Shown here piece after piece: positions 43,283-51,258 of a DNA stretch of 64,000 nucleotides; positions within the stretch are counted from its first letter, which is position 1, and the number at the start of each line of letters is the position of its first letter. The notes under the pieces are model-generated. The model saw nothing but the letters and a program-made list of their open reading frames with translations, was not told where the DNA came from and did no database searches. Origin of the DNA: Gymnodinialimonas sp. 57CJ19. Its GTDB lineage: Bacteria > Pseudomonadota > Alphaproteobacteria > Rhodobacterales > Rhodobacteraceae. The position numbers and the translations under genes were made by a program. The stretch covers positions 1,710,001 to 1,774,000 of the forward strand of contig NZ_CP151587.1 in NCBI RefSeq assembly GCF_038396845.1, given 5' to 3'.

Positions 43283-43312
43283 AAGCCCCGGCCAAACGGT
43301 CGGGGCTTATTA
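43283..43312 (+). terminator. Terminator after dps
   Basis: AAGCCCCGGCC pairs with GGTCGGGGCTT (one G-U) over AAAC, followed by ATTATTCT. It also sits near the end of the convergent phyR. Confidence 0.85.
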
Positions 43313-43333
43313 TTCTGAGTGATGCGGAGCCGA

Positions 43334-44161
43334 TTAAACGGCAACTTCAATATGTTCAGAGGAGGCGAAGAACATCGCCTGGCTGACCGCAGCCCGCACC
43401 TGATCTTCCGAGTAAGGCTTGGTGATCAGGAAAGCAGGTTCTGGCCGCTCGCCGGTCAGCAGTCGCTCGGGGAATGCCGTGATGAAGATCACCGGACGGT
43501 CGCCCAGATCCTTGAGCAGCGCGTTGACCGCATCAATTCCCGAGGATTTGTCGGCCAGCTGGATATCCGCCAGAATCAGGTCAGGCGCGTTCGCCTTGCC
43601 TTTGGCAATCGCGTCATCGCGGGTACGGGCAACGTCTGTCACCGTGTGGCCCATGTCGGTCACGATGGATTTCAGGTCCATCGCGATGATGCCTTCGTCC
43701 TCGATGATCAAGATATCGCCGGTCACCATGTCACCCATTTCCGCACGCGCCCGTCCGACCAGTTCTTCGGCCTCGGCCTGAGGGATGTCCATAATGCGTG
43801 CAAGGTTGCTGAAGGAGAAACCTTCGACCGTATGCAGAAGCAATGCTTCACGCGTGTTGGCTGTGAGTTGCGCCAAACGCCGTTGTGCGCGGGCCTCTAG
43901 CGGGGCAGAGGGGTCCGCCTCCTCGGGCATGGGGGCGCCCGAACTGGACCAGATGCCGTGGAACATCCGGAACAAGCCAACTTTCGTGGAATCATCTTCT
44001 GCAAGAGTGGAAGGGTCAGCTACGATCGCCTCTAATGTCGCCATTGCGTATCGGTCGCCAGTGTCCTGGACACCGGTTAACGCCCGCGCATAGCGACGCA
44101 AAAACGGCAGGTCTGTCACCAACTGCGCGCTTAAGTCCGTTGTAGTTTCGGTCGATGCCAT
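43334..44161 (-). CDS. phyR: Two-component response regulator PhyR
   Basis: A 275-residue anti-anti-sigma factor. Residues 1-145 form the sigma-factor-like domain (FLRRYARALTG, later EGFSFSNLARIMDIPQAEAEEL). Residues 149-275 form a receiver, with ILIIEDEG and the phospho-acceptor Asp199 in LILADIQLAD. On phosphorylation, PhyR captures NepR and frees EcfG to drive the general stress response. It is divergent from nepR-ecfG across a symmetrical EcfG promoter, so it is autoregulated. All key residues are present. Confidence 0.97.
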   Translation of the reverse strand: MASTETTTDLSAQLVTDLPFLRRYARALTGVQDTGDRYAMATLEAIVADPSTLAEDDSTKVGLFRMFHGIWSSSGAPMPEEADPSAPLEARAQRRLAQLTANTREALLLHTVEGFSFSNLARIMDIPQAEAEELVGRARAEMGDMVTGDILIIEDEGIIAMDLKSIVTDMGHTVTDVARTRDDAIAKGKANAPDLILADIQLADKSSGIDAVNALLKDLGDRPVIFITAFPERLLTGERPEPAFLITKPYSEDQVRAAVSQAMFFASSEHIEVAV

Positions 44162-44190
44162 GCTTTTTTCTCCTCGTGGACATTTAATTG

Positions 44191-44217
44191 GGAACCTTTT
44201 GCAGCCACAATGGTTCC
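44191..44217. promoter_or_regulatory. Bidirectional EcfG promoter between phyR and nepR
   Basis: The palindromic GGGAACC-N15-GGTTCCC block reads as GGAAC-N16-GGTT on both strands: plus 44191-44215 toward nepR, minus 44217-44193 toward phyR. The nepR start codon is 38 bases from the plus-strand end. Confidence 0.85.
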
Positions 44218-44252
44218 CACCCAGACCACATTTATTTTGTTACCGGTGAAAT

Positions 44253-44411
44253 ATGGCCTCAGATACCAAAAAAACCAGCGTGAATCGGCAGATCGACGAA
44301 AATTTAAAGCGCGTCTACGACGACGCGATGAAGGACGAATTGCCCGATCGATTTATGGACCTAATTGCTCAACTCAAAGCAAAAGAAGGAGTTGGCAAAG
44401 ATGGGAACTGA
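44253..44411 (+). CDS. nepR: Anti-sigma factor NepR
   Basis: A 52-residue protein beginning MASDTKKTSVNRQIDENLKR. The core RQIDENLKRVYDDAMKDELP, then DRFMDLIAQLK, is the NepR helix pair that holds EcfG. The C-terminus overlaps the ecfG start by 11 bases. NepR sequesters EcfG until PhyR-P takes it away. Its short length is normal for the family. Confidence 0.95.
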   Translation: MASDTKKTSVNRQIDENLKRVYDDAMKDELPDRFMDLIAQLKAKEGVGKDGN

Positions 44412-44949
44412 CCCACGCGACGAGATCGTCGAGCACTTGCCGTCGATGCGTGCCTTTGCGCGCTCGCTGACGCGCAATCCGTCTTCGGCCGATGATCTGG
44501 TGCAAGACACCGTCGTGAAGGCGTGGTCGAATATCGACAAGTTCGAAGCGGGCACAAACATGCGTGCCTGGTTGTTCACCATCTTGCGCAACACCTTCTA
44601 CTCCGCCCATCGCAAGCAAAAGCGCGAGGTCGAGGACATCGACGGTGACATGGCAGAACGTCTGTCAGAAAAGCCCGCGCATGATGGTCGTCTGGCCATG
44701 AAGGACTTTGCCGTGGCCTTCACCAAACTGCCCGATGAACAGCGCGAAGCGTTGCTGTTGGTCGGCGCGGAGGGGTTTTCCTATGAGGAAGCCGCAGACA
44801 TGTGCGATTGCGCCGTTGGCACGATCAAATCCCGTGTGAATAGGGCACGGAAGCGGTTGATCGAGCTTCTTGGATTGCGTGATGATGAGGAGTTGGAGCT
44901 GACCGACGCGGCAACCGTGGCTGTGTTGTCTGGACCCTCTGCGGCATGA
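44401..44949 (+). CDS. ecfG: General stress sigma factor EcfG
   Basis: A 182-residue ECF sigma factor from the ATG at 44401. Region 2 has DLVQDTVVKAWSNIDKFEAG and FTILRNTFYSAHRKQKREVE (in parts); region 4 has GFSYEEAADMCDCAVGTIKSRVNRARKRL (in parts). It directs RNA polymerase to GGAAC-N16/17-CGTT promoters. It overlaps nepR by 11 bases and the histidine kinase by 4 (ATGA), so the module is translationally coupled. Confidence 0.97.
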   Translation: MGTDPRDEIVEHLPSMRAFARSLTRNPSSADDLVQDTVVKAWSNIDKFEAGTNMRAWLFTILRNTFYSAHRKQKREVEDIDGDMAERLSEKPAHDGRLAMKDFAVAFTKLPDEQREALLLVGAEGFSYEEAADMCDCAVGTIKSRVNRARKRLIELLGLRDDEELELTDAATVAVLSGPSAA

Positions 44950-46718
44950 CCACCTTCAAACGTCTATGGAGAAGCGCCACGTCGCTAAAGGCGCGACTGG
45001 CGCTTTTCCTGAGCCTTGCTATCCTCCCTCTTGGGATCATTGCCGTGGTTCAAACCACGGCAGTGGTCCGGGATGCGCGGTTCCTGGAGCAGCACGATAT
45101 CCTTGCGCGCACCGCACAGGCAGCAAGCGCTGAGCAGGCGTTGTTGCGCCGTGCCCATGGTGCTGCGACGGCACTGGGGGCCGCCGCCACGATCATCGGC
45201 ACCAGCGGAGAGACATGCGCCGCAGCGATGGAGCGCTTCGTCGAGCAATCGCAGGCCTACATCTACGCGGGGTATTCGTCGATCACTGGCGATGTTTCAT
45301 GTGCCAATGGGCGCGAAGGCTTCGCCCTGGCAGACCGTGCCGAATGGCAGGATTTCATCGAGCGTCCGCGCCCAATGATTACGGTGGAGGTGAGTGATGA
45401 AGATGGCGGGCCATCGGTCATCGTTGCAACCGCCCCCGTTTTCGACCCCGCCACATTGGCGTTGCTTGGCGCCGCGTCTGTTGCGATGCCCAACAGCCTG
45501 ACCGATACCTTGTTGGCGTCCGAGGTTGAGGACGTGGAACTGGCGTTGATCGATGATACTGGTCAAGTGCTCTCCGCCAGCACTGGCATTACGGATATCG
45601 AGATTTTCGAGACGCTCAGCGTCGCGCCCGATGACCTGGGGATGAACTCTCGCGGAGTGACGTTCAACGTGGTCGCGGAGGATGGCACTCAGCGGTTGGC
45701 GGCTCTGGTTCCGCTGATCGAAGATCGCGTCTACGTCCTGGGCTTATGGCACGGCGAGGTACAGAATTACTCTGTCTCCGTGTTCGGCTCCTTAACACCG
45801 CTCTTCCCTATCTTGATGTGGGTCATGGCGTTTGGCGTTGGCTTTTTGGCCCTCAACCGTTTGATCCTTCGCCACCTGAAGGAAATCCGGCGGCGCATGG
45901 CCGCGTTCTCGTTTGAAAACCCAAGTGCCGGTGTGGCCAATCTTGATGATCCCCCCGATGAGTTTCGCCAGATCGCGACGACTTATAATGGGATGATCAA
46001 AAGGATGCAGGCAGACCGGGACGAGCTTGAAGAAAACCTTGAAGAAAAAGAGCTGTTGCTGCGCGAAGTGCATCACCGGGTGAAAAATAACCTCCAGTTG
46101 ATCGCCTCGATCCTGAATATGCAGATGCGCGCGGCGCCAGACAGCACGTCCAAGTGGGCGTTGCGACGGGTTCAGGACCGCGTGATGAGTCTCTCGACGA
46201 TCCACAAGGCTCTCTACACGGGGACCTCAATGGTTCACGTCTGGGGCGACAAGCTGTTGGAAGAAGTCGTGCAAGCCACGTTCAATGTGGGCGTGCCTCA
46301 GGGCGAGGGCATCCGCACGTCCCTGCACTTGGACCCGTTGAAGTTGGACCCCGATCAGGCCGTGCCACTGGCGCTGTTGGCGAATGAAACTGTTACCAAT
46401 GCGGTGAAATACATCGGCCGTCCGGAGAACGGGCCTCCCACGCTGGATGTCCGGCTTGTGGCGGGCGCGAACCGTGAAGTCACCCTGACGGTCGAGAACA
46501 GCACCGGGGTCCCTATCCAGGAAAACCTTGCCACGGAAAGTACGGGCCTTGGTATTCGACTGGTCGAGGCATTCGTGTCGCAACTCGGCGGTGAATGGGA
46601 AGTGATTGAACGCCCGGGAACCTTTTGCCTGAAGATGGTGTTCACCGCTTTTGATCTGGCCCCCGAGCCAGCCATGCCCGACGCCGACCCCAGCGTGTCC
46701 GTGGCGAAACAAGGGTGA
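44946..46718 (+). CDS. Sensor histidine kinase of the HisKA_2/HWE type (PhyK-like)
   Basis: A 590-residue membrane kinase. Helix 1 is about residues 18-40, the periplasmic part about 41-283, and helix 2 around PLFPILMWVMAFGVGFLAL. HAMP is followed by the phospho-acceptor block LREVHHRVKNNLQLIASILN with the phosphohistidine probably His377. The HATPase core follows (ALLANETVTNAVKYIG and the TGLGIRLVEAFV G-box). It probably feeds PhyR, given the operon. The sensory domain is not one I recognise. Confidence 0.92.
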   Translation: MTTFKRLWRSATSLKARLALFLSLAILPLGIIAVVQTTAVVRDARFLEQHDILARTAQAASAEQALLRRAHGAATALGAAATIIGTSGETCAAAMERFVEQSQAYIYAGYSSITGDVSCANGREGFALADRAEWQDFIERPRPMITVEVSDEDGGPSVIVATAPVFDPATLALLGAASVAMPNSLTDTLLASEVEDVELALIDDTGQVLSASTGITDIEIFETLSVAPDDLGMNSRGVTFNVVAEDGTQRLAALVPLIEDRVYVLGLWHGEVQNYSVSVFGSLTPLFPILMWVMAFGVGFLALNRLILRHLKEIRRRMAAFSFENPSAGVANLDDPPDEFRQIATTYNGMIKRMQADRDELEENLEEKELLLREVHHRVKNNLQLIASILNMQMRAAPDSTSKWALRRVQDRVMSLSTIHKALYTGTSMVHVWGDKLLEEVVQATFNVGVPQGEGIRTSLHLDPLKLDPDQAVPLALLANETVTNAVKYIGRPENGPPTLDVRLVAGANREVTLTVENSTGVPIQENLATESTGLGIRLVEAFVSQLGGEWEVIERPGTFCLKMVFTAFDLAPEPAMPDADPSVSVAKQG

Positions 46719-46724
46719 CGTGTC

Positions 46725-48218
46725 GTGAGTACTGAAAAAACCAAGACCCCAGACCCGATCAGTGAGTTGGAGGTCTTCTTCACTGCAAGCGAAGCGTTTC
46801 CCGCGTTTGAAAGACTGTGTCTGAACGCGGCAGAGCGTATCACCTGTTGTTTCCGGGTCTTCGATCCGACCACTAGCCTTCATAGCGAAGAAGGGCTGGC
46901 GATTGGAGAAACGTGGTTCGATCTGTTGCTGCATGTTCTGAACAAGGGCGTGGCGGTCGACATCACGATCAGCGACTTCGACCCGATTGTTGCAACCGAC
47001 GACCATCGACGCTCTTGGCATGCTGCAAGGCAGCTTGCGGCGTTGGATGAACTGTCGGGCAATGCCTGCCTGACCTTCAAGATTGCCATGCATCCGGCGC
47101 GGGTCGGGTTTTTGCCCCGCCGTGCGCTGAAGTCAAAAGTTGTCGAAAAGCTCGAAGCGCGAGACCCGGACCCCCTGACACCGGGCTTGCAGGATCTCAG
47201 CCCCAGTGATGACCTGCCCCTGCGCCCGGCAACCCATCACCAGAAACTGGCCGTTGTGGATGACGAGGTGCTCTATATCGGCGGTTTGGACCTGAACGAC
47301 CGCCGCTATGATACCAGGTGGCACGACCAGAGCTCTGAACAAACGTGGCAGGATATTCAATCCATCGCCCGCGGGCCTGTGGTGGCCGCGGCGCGGGCGC
47401 ATCTGGACAGTTTCCAAGAGGTCACAGCGGGTCAAGCGGACGCGCCGCCGCAAGCGCCGGGCTTTTTGCGGACGCTCTCGCGCAGGCGGAGCCAAGGGCT
47501 TACCCATATTGCGCCCCGGCCCGCGATCACGGAGATAGAAGAGGCGCATTTGGCCGCGATCGAGCGAGCCGAAGGGCTGATCTATCTGGAAACGCAGTTT
47601 TTTCGCCACAAACCCTTGGCTGATGCCTTGGCCAAGGCAGCCCGTCGCAAGGAAAATCTCGCTTGCATCCTGATTTTGCCCGCCGCGCCTGAAGATGTGG
47701 CGTTTGAAGGGAACGACGGCGAAGATGCCCAGAAAGGCGCGCATTTGCAGGTCAATGCGCTGAAGATCCTGGCCAAAGGGTTTGGTGACCGGCTGGCCCT
47801 TGCCGCCCCAGCGCAGCCGCGCCCCGCTGTTGATGTGCCCGATACGGCAGTGATCCACGGCGCTCCGTTGATCTACGTCCACTCCAAGCTGTCGCTTTTT
47901 GGGACGGACGAGGCGATATTGTCTTCGGCAAACCTGAACGGGCGCAGCTTTCGTTGGGATACGGAGGCGGGATTGCACCTGACCCAACGCGCCCATGTGA
48001 AGCCTCTTTGGCCACGCGCGCTACGCCATTGGCTGCGCGAAGATGCGCCCGATCCATTCGGCAAGCCTGCGGACGTCGTCTCGCAAATCAACAGCCGTTT
48101 GGCCGAAAACGCAGCCGCCGCGCCGCAGGACCGTCGCCATCTTCTGTTGCCCTTCGACCATAGCGATCAGATGGAACTCGCCTCGTCCTTGCCGATCGTC
48201 CCGGACGAGATGCTCTAA
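46725..48218 (+). CDS. Phospholipase D-like domain protein
   Basis: A 497-residue protein from a GTG at 46725 (AAGGGTGAC upstream), 6 bases after the kinase. Two PLD-fold halves are visible. The first HKD motif is intact (HHQKLAVVDDEVLYIGGLD). The second reads VHSKLSLFGTDEAILSSANLNGRSF: His and Lys are present but the position of the catalytic Asp holds Gly, so it is imperfect. PLD proteins hydrolyse or transfer phosphodiesters; lipid remodelling under stress is a reasonable guess. No signal peptide. Confidence 0.85.
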   Translation: MSTEKTKTPDPISELEVFFTASEAFPAFERLCLNAAERITCCFRVFDPTTSLHSEEGLAIGETWFDLLLHVLNKGVAVDITISDFDPIVATDDHRRSWHAARQLAALDELSGNACLTFKIAMHPARVGFLPRRALKSKVVEKLEARDPDPLTPGLQDLSPSDDLPLRPATHHQKLAVVDDEVLYIGGLDLNDRRYDTRWHDQSSEQTWQDIQSIARGPVVAAARAHLDSFQEVTAGQADAPPQAPGFLRTLSRRRSQGLTHIAPRPAITEIEEAHLAAIERAEGLIYLETQFFRHKPLADALAKAARRKENLACILILPAAPEDVAFEGNDGEDAQKGAHLQVNALKILAKGFGDRLALAAPAQPRPAVDVPDTAVIHGAPLIYVHSKLSLFGTDEAILSSANLNGRSFRWDTEAGLHLTQRAHVKPLWPRALRHWLREDAPDPFGKPADVVSQINSRLAENAAAAPQDRRHLLLPFDHSDQMELASSLPIVPDEML

Positions 48219-48285
48219 GGGGCAAGGCGACCGTCGCGGGGAAGGCGCAGAAGGAAATAAAACGCGGACTTTTTGTGACCGTGTT

Positions 48286-48310
48286 GGAACCTTTCTGCAT
48301 CCCTCCAGTT
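48286..48310 (+). promoter_or_regulatory. EcfG-type promoter of the envelope-protein operon
   Basis: GGAAC (48286-48290) and GTT (48308-48310) are spaced 17 bases on the plus strand, about 140 bases before the 48448 gene. Confidence 0.65.
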
Positions 48311-48447
48311 ACTTAGATACAGACAATGCAAAACAGATGAGACGCGTCGCAGGTCAGGGCCATCCCTGATCCGCATGGAGGGGCTTTGCCTGAGCGCACC
48401 CCAAAAGCCCGCGCAGTTTGTTGCGGAAAATTATAAAGGAGTTCGCC

Positions 48448-48924
48448 ATGACACGTTCGACAAAATCCGACATCGCGACGGCGGCAAAAGAAACCGCCGA
48501 GGAAGTCGCAAAAACCGCGAAGGCAAACGCCGCCGTGAAAGCGGAAGCTGCAAAAGAAGACGTGGCTGATCGGGTTTCCGAGCAAGCCGAGAACTTCCGC
48601 GAAGCAAGCGAAGCGTTTGAAAACAACGCCTTGGCGTCGGATGCGGTGAAATATTTGGGCGACAATCTTGCCCACGCGGCCACCGCCGTGCGGGATATGG
48701 ATCTGTCCAATATTCAGCATGATTTGACGCAATTTGCCCGTCGCAACCCGCTCGTCTTTTTCGGTGGTGCGGCGGCCCTGGGCTTCCTCGCGGCCCGCGC
48801 GATGAAGGCGTCCGAGCGTGCACATACGCCCGCCACGCATCCCGATCACCTGGATTACTCCGGTGTGCCTGCCGGCCGTGATGCTTTGGCCGAGCAGGGC
48901 ACAAAAGGGTGGGGGTACTCCTAA
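48448..48924 (+). CDS. Helical Ala/Lys-rich protein with one membrane helix
   Basis: A 158-residue protein from the ATG at 48448 (AAAGGAG upstream). The first 80 residues are a charged, Ala/Glu/Lys-rich helix of heptad type; one hydrophobic segment sits at VFFGGAAALGFLAARAM. A short His-containing tail follows. This layout resembles DUF883/YqjD-like stress proteins that anchor at the membrane. It is the first of three overlapping genes with an EcfG-type promoter. Confidence 0.72.
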   Translation: MTRSTKSDIATAAKETAEEVAKTAKANAAVKAEAAKEDVADRVSEQAENFREASEAFENNALASDAVKYLGDNLAHAATAVRDMDLSNIQHDLTQFARRNPLVFFGGAAALGFLAARAMKASERAHTPATHPDHLDYSGVPAGRDALAEQGTKGWGYS

Positions 48925-49328
48925 TGCAATCCCCGCGTTCTGATCTTAGCGGGTCTGCCCATCTTCTGACGGATATCGTCAGTCAAATCGGGCGGATCCT
49001 GCGCAAAGAGGCGGCGCTGGCCAAGGCCGAGGTGGGCGAAAACCTGTCTCGGGCCGGGGTGGCGATCGGGCTGATCGTGGGTGCCGCGCTTTTGGCGCTA
49101 GTCGCGCTGATCGCGCTCGCCGGTGCCGGTGTGGCTGCTTTGGTGGCCGTGCTTGGATGGGCGACCCACTGGGCCGCATTGGCGGTCGGGGGCGGGATCG
49201 CGTTGATCGCGATAGGTCTTGCGGCCAAGGGCATCTATGACCTGAAGCCCAAGCGCCTGATGCCAAATCGCAGCATCGCCAACGTCCAGCAGGACGTGGC
49301 AATAGTGAAGGAGCGGATCAATGGCTAG
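48924..49328 (+). CDS. Phage-holin superfamily III-like protein (YqjE type)
   Basis: A 134-residue protein from the ATG at 48924, which overlaps the preceding stop by one base (TAATG). Two long membrane helices are visible (GVAIGLIVGAALLALVALIALAGA and WAALAVGGGIALIAIGLAAKG, in parts) between charged ends. Similar YqjE-type proteins are membrane stress proteins, not necessarily lytic holins. The order YqjD-like then YqjE-like matches the E. coli pair. Confidence 0.82.
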   Translation: MQSPRSDLSGSAHLLTDIVSQIGRILRKEAALAKAEVGENLSRAGVAIGLIVGAALLALVALIALAGAGVAALVAVLGWATHWAALAVGGGIALIAIGLAAKGIYDLKPKRLMPNRSIANVQQDVAIVKERING

Positions 49329-50187
49329 CATGAAGCGCATCGAAGCAGAGTTGCAGGCCGAACGTGATGTTCTGCGCGCGCAGCTCATGGCGTTGGAAAC
49401 GCAGTTTTCCCCGGACCGACTTGTCGGCAAGGCCTCCGCCATTCTTGGCGGATTAGGGGAGGGCGCTGTGACCACCGCCCGGAAAAACCCTGGTCCGTTG
49501 GCCGTGACCGTTGGCGGTCTGGCGTGGATGGCTGTGAAGGCTGCCACACGTCAAAGCGGCCCGCGCGTCGGCTACGACACGACGCCCAGTGAAACTGTCG
49601 GCGGGTTGCGCCAACCCAGACCGCCGATGGCGGGTTTTGACGCCCGTGTTCAAGCCGCTGACAGCGCGATGAAAGCGGCACAAACCGCACAGTACAATGA
49701 AGGAGAATACTCCATGACCGATAGAACTCAACAAACCCGCCTGAGCCATGCCAAGGACCGTCTTTACGAGACGACCGAAGGACTTCGTGCCCGGATTGAA
49801 GAAGGTCTTGACGGCCTGCCCGACGGCGCCAAGGACCGCATCCGCAAGGCGCGGGAAGCTGCGATTTCCGTGCAAGCCCGTGCCGAGGCAGAAGCCTCTC
49901 GTGCTGCCCGCGCCGCCCGCGAAACGGCCCGTGACAACCCGCTTCTTGTGGGCGGTCTCGCCCTTGCCGCCGGTGCAGCGCTGGCAATGATGTTGCCACG
50001 CACCCAGATCGAAGATCGCACCATTGGCGCCCACCGTGACCGTTTGTTCGACGAGGCAGAGCGGATCTTCCAGGAAGAGAAGGCCAAACTGCAAGTCGCC
50101 GCCGAAGACGCCGTCGCCGAAGGGCAGAAGCGCGTGAAGGAATCTCTCGCGTCAGACGGCAAAGGGGGCGTGGGCCAAGCGGCCTAA
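49321..50187 (+). CDS. DUF3618-like envelope stress protein
   Basis: A 288-residue protein whose start overlaps the previous gene by 8 bases. It begins MASMKRIEAELQAERDVLRAQL, a pattern like DUF3618 N-termini, then a hydrophobic helix (NPGPLAVTVGGLAWMAVKAA). A long Ala/Arg/Glu-rich helix follows, and a second hydrophobic stretch (NPLLVGGLALAAGAALAMMLP). It ends in charged coiled-coil sequence. No enzymatic motif. The three genes probably form a membrane-associated complex. Confidence 0.7.
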   Translation: MASMKRIEAELQAERDVLRAQLMALETQFSPDRLVGKASAILGGLGEGAVTTARKNPGPLAVTVGGLAWMAVKAATRQSGPRVGYDTTPSETVGGLRQPRPPMAGFDARVQAADSAMKAAQTAQYNEGEYSMTDRTQQTRLSHAKDRLYETTEGLRARIEEGLDGLPDGAKDRIRKAREAAISVQARAEAEASRAARAARETARDNPLLVGGLALAAGAALAMMLPRTQIEDRTIGAHRDRLFDEAERIFQEEKAKLQVAAEDAVAEGQKRVKESLASDGKGGVGQAA

Positions 50188-50221
50188 GCGGTGCCTCTGC
50201 CCCGATGACTGATCCAATCGA

Positions 50222-50253
50222 CCCCCATCCCGTCACGGGATGGGGGCCTTTCT
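50222..50253 (+). terminator. Terminator of the envelope-protein operon
   Basis: A perfect 11-bp stem (CCCCCATCCCG / CGGGATGGGGG) with a 3-base loop, then CCTTTCTATT. It lies between the DUF3618-like and YihY-like genes. Confidence 0.85.
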
Positions 50254-50272
50254 ATTGAAAAGGCCACACGAC

Positions 50273-51250
50273 ATGACCGAAGCAAAACCAGCCAGCCCAC
50301 CGCGCGGCCAGAACGCCGAAAATCCAGCCCAGATTCCCGCTCGCGGCTATCTCGATGTCGCGATGCGCGTGGTGAAGCGCCAGGGGCGTGACCAGTTGAG
50401 CTTGATTGCCGCGGGTGTTGCGTTTTTCGGGATGTTGGCGCTTTTCCCCGCTTTGGCCGTCGTGGTTGCCTTGGGTGGCATCTTCGTGCGCCCCTCTCAA
50501 ATCGTGGAAGAGGCCGAGACCTATTTGTCCGCCATGCCCAATGATGCCCGAGAGATCGTGGAAGGCCAGATGCTGGAGCTGGCGCGGGCGGACGGAGAGG
50601 CCCTTAGCATCGCTGCTTTGATCGCCCTGGGACTGGCAATATACTCTTCCAGCAAAGGCATGGCGAACTTGATTTCCGGTCTGAACGTTGCGTACGCGGA
50701 GGACGAGGAACGAGGCTTCATAGCGCTGCAGTTACGCATCATCGCCCTGACAGTGTTTTCGATCCTTCTGGGACTGTTCTCGATCGCAGCCCTGGCGGTC
50801 TTGCCGCTAAGCGCGGATCTCATTTTCCGCTCGGAGACGCTGACCAATCTGGTGTTGATCCTGAGGTGGCCGCTGTTGATCGTAATGGCGTCGGTCGCGT
50901 TCAGTGTGATCTACCGTTACGGCCCGTCACGCCGCCAGCCCAAGTGGCGCTGGATTGCGCCGGGCAGCGTTCTGGCGGTTCTGATGTGGGTTAGCGCTAC
51001 TTTCGGCTTTGCATGGTATGTGCAGGCATTCGGCACCTATAACGAGACGTTCGGCACCCTCGGAGGCGTGATCGTTCTGCTTATGTGGCTGTGGTTGAGC
51101 GCCTATTCCATTCTACTGGGCGCAACAATTGATGCAGAGCTGGAAGCGCAGACGATGGAAGACAGCACAGTCGGTGCGGATCGTCCCATGGGTCAGCGCG
51201 GCGCCGTGAAGGCCGATAGCTGCGATGCCGGGGTCACCGACCCGGCTTAA
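50273..51250 (+). CDS. YihY/BrkB family inner-membrane protein
   Basis: A 325-residue protein from the ATG at 50273. About six helices are visible, with the family GVAFFGMLALFPALAVVVALGG block early and YRYGPSRRQPKWRWIAPGS plus TFGTLGGVIVLLMWLWLSAYSILLGA (in parts) late. Earlier labelled ribonuclease BN, the family is now regarded as membrane proteins of unknown function. It is convergent with the AI-2E family gene and shares the stop-codon palindrome. Confidence 0.92.
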   Translation: MTEAKPASPPRGQNAENPAQIPARGYLDVAMRVVKRQGRDQLSLIAAGVAFFGMLALFPALAVVVALGGIFVRPSQIVEEAETYLSAMPNDAREIVEGQMLELARADGEALSIAALIALGLAIYSSSKGMANLISGLNVAYAEDEERGFIALQLRIIALTVFSILLGLFSIAALAVLPLSADLIFRSETLTNLVLILRWPLLIVMASVAFSVIYRYGPSRRQPKWRWIAPGSVLAVLMWVSATFGFAWYVQAFGTYNETFGTLGGVIVLLMWLWLSAYSILLGATIDAELEAQTMEDSTVGADRPMGQRGAVKADSCDAGVTDPA

Positions 51251-51258
51251 GCCGGGTC
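51239..51258. terminator. Palindrome spanning both stop codons of convergent genes
   Basis: A perfect 20-base palindrome (GACCCGGCTT / AAGCCGGGTC) whose centre contains the TAA stops of both the YihY and AI-2E genes. It can form the same hairpin on either transcript and probably acts as a bidirectional terminator. Confidence 0.6.

Noticed and set aside
48924..49328. Phage holin suggesting a prophage
   Set aside because: No other phage gene is near; the protein sits in a stress-envelope operon and matches YqjE-type membrane proteins.
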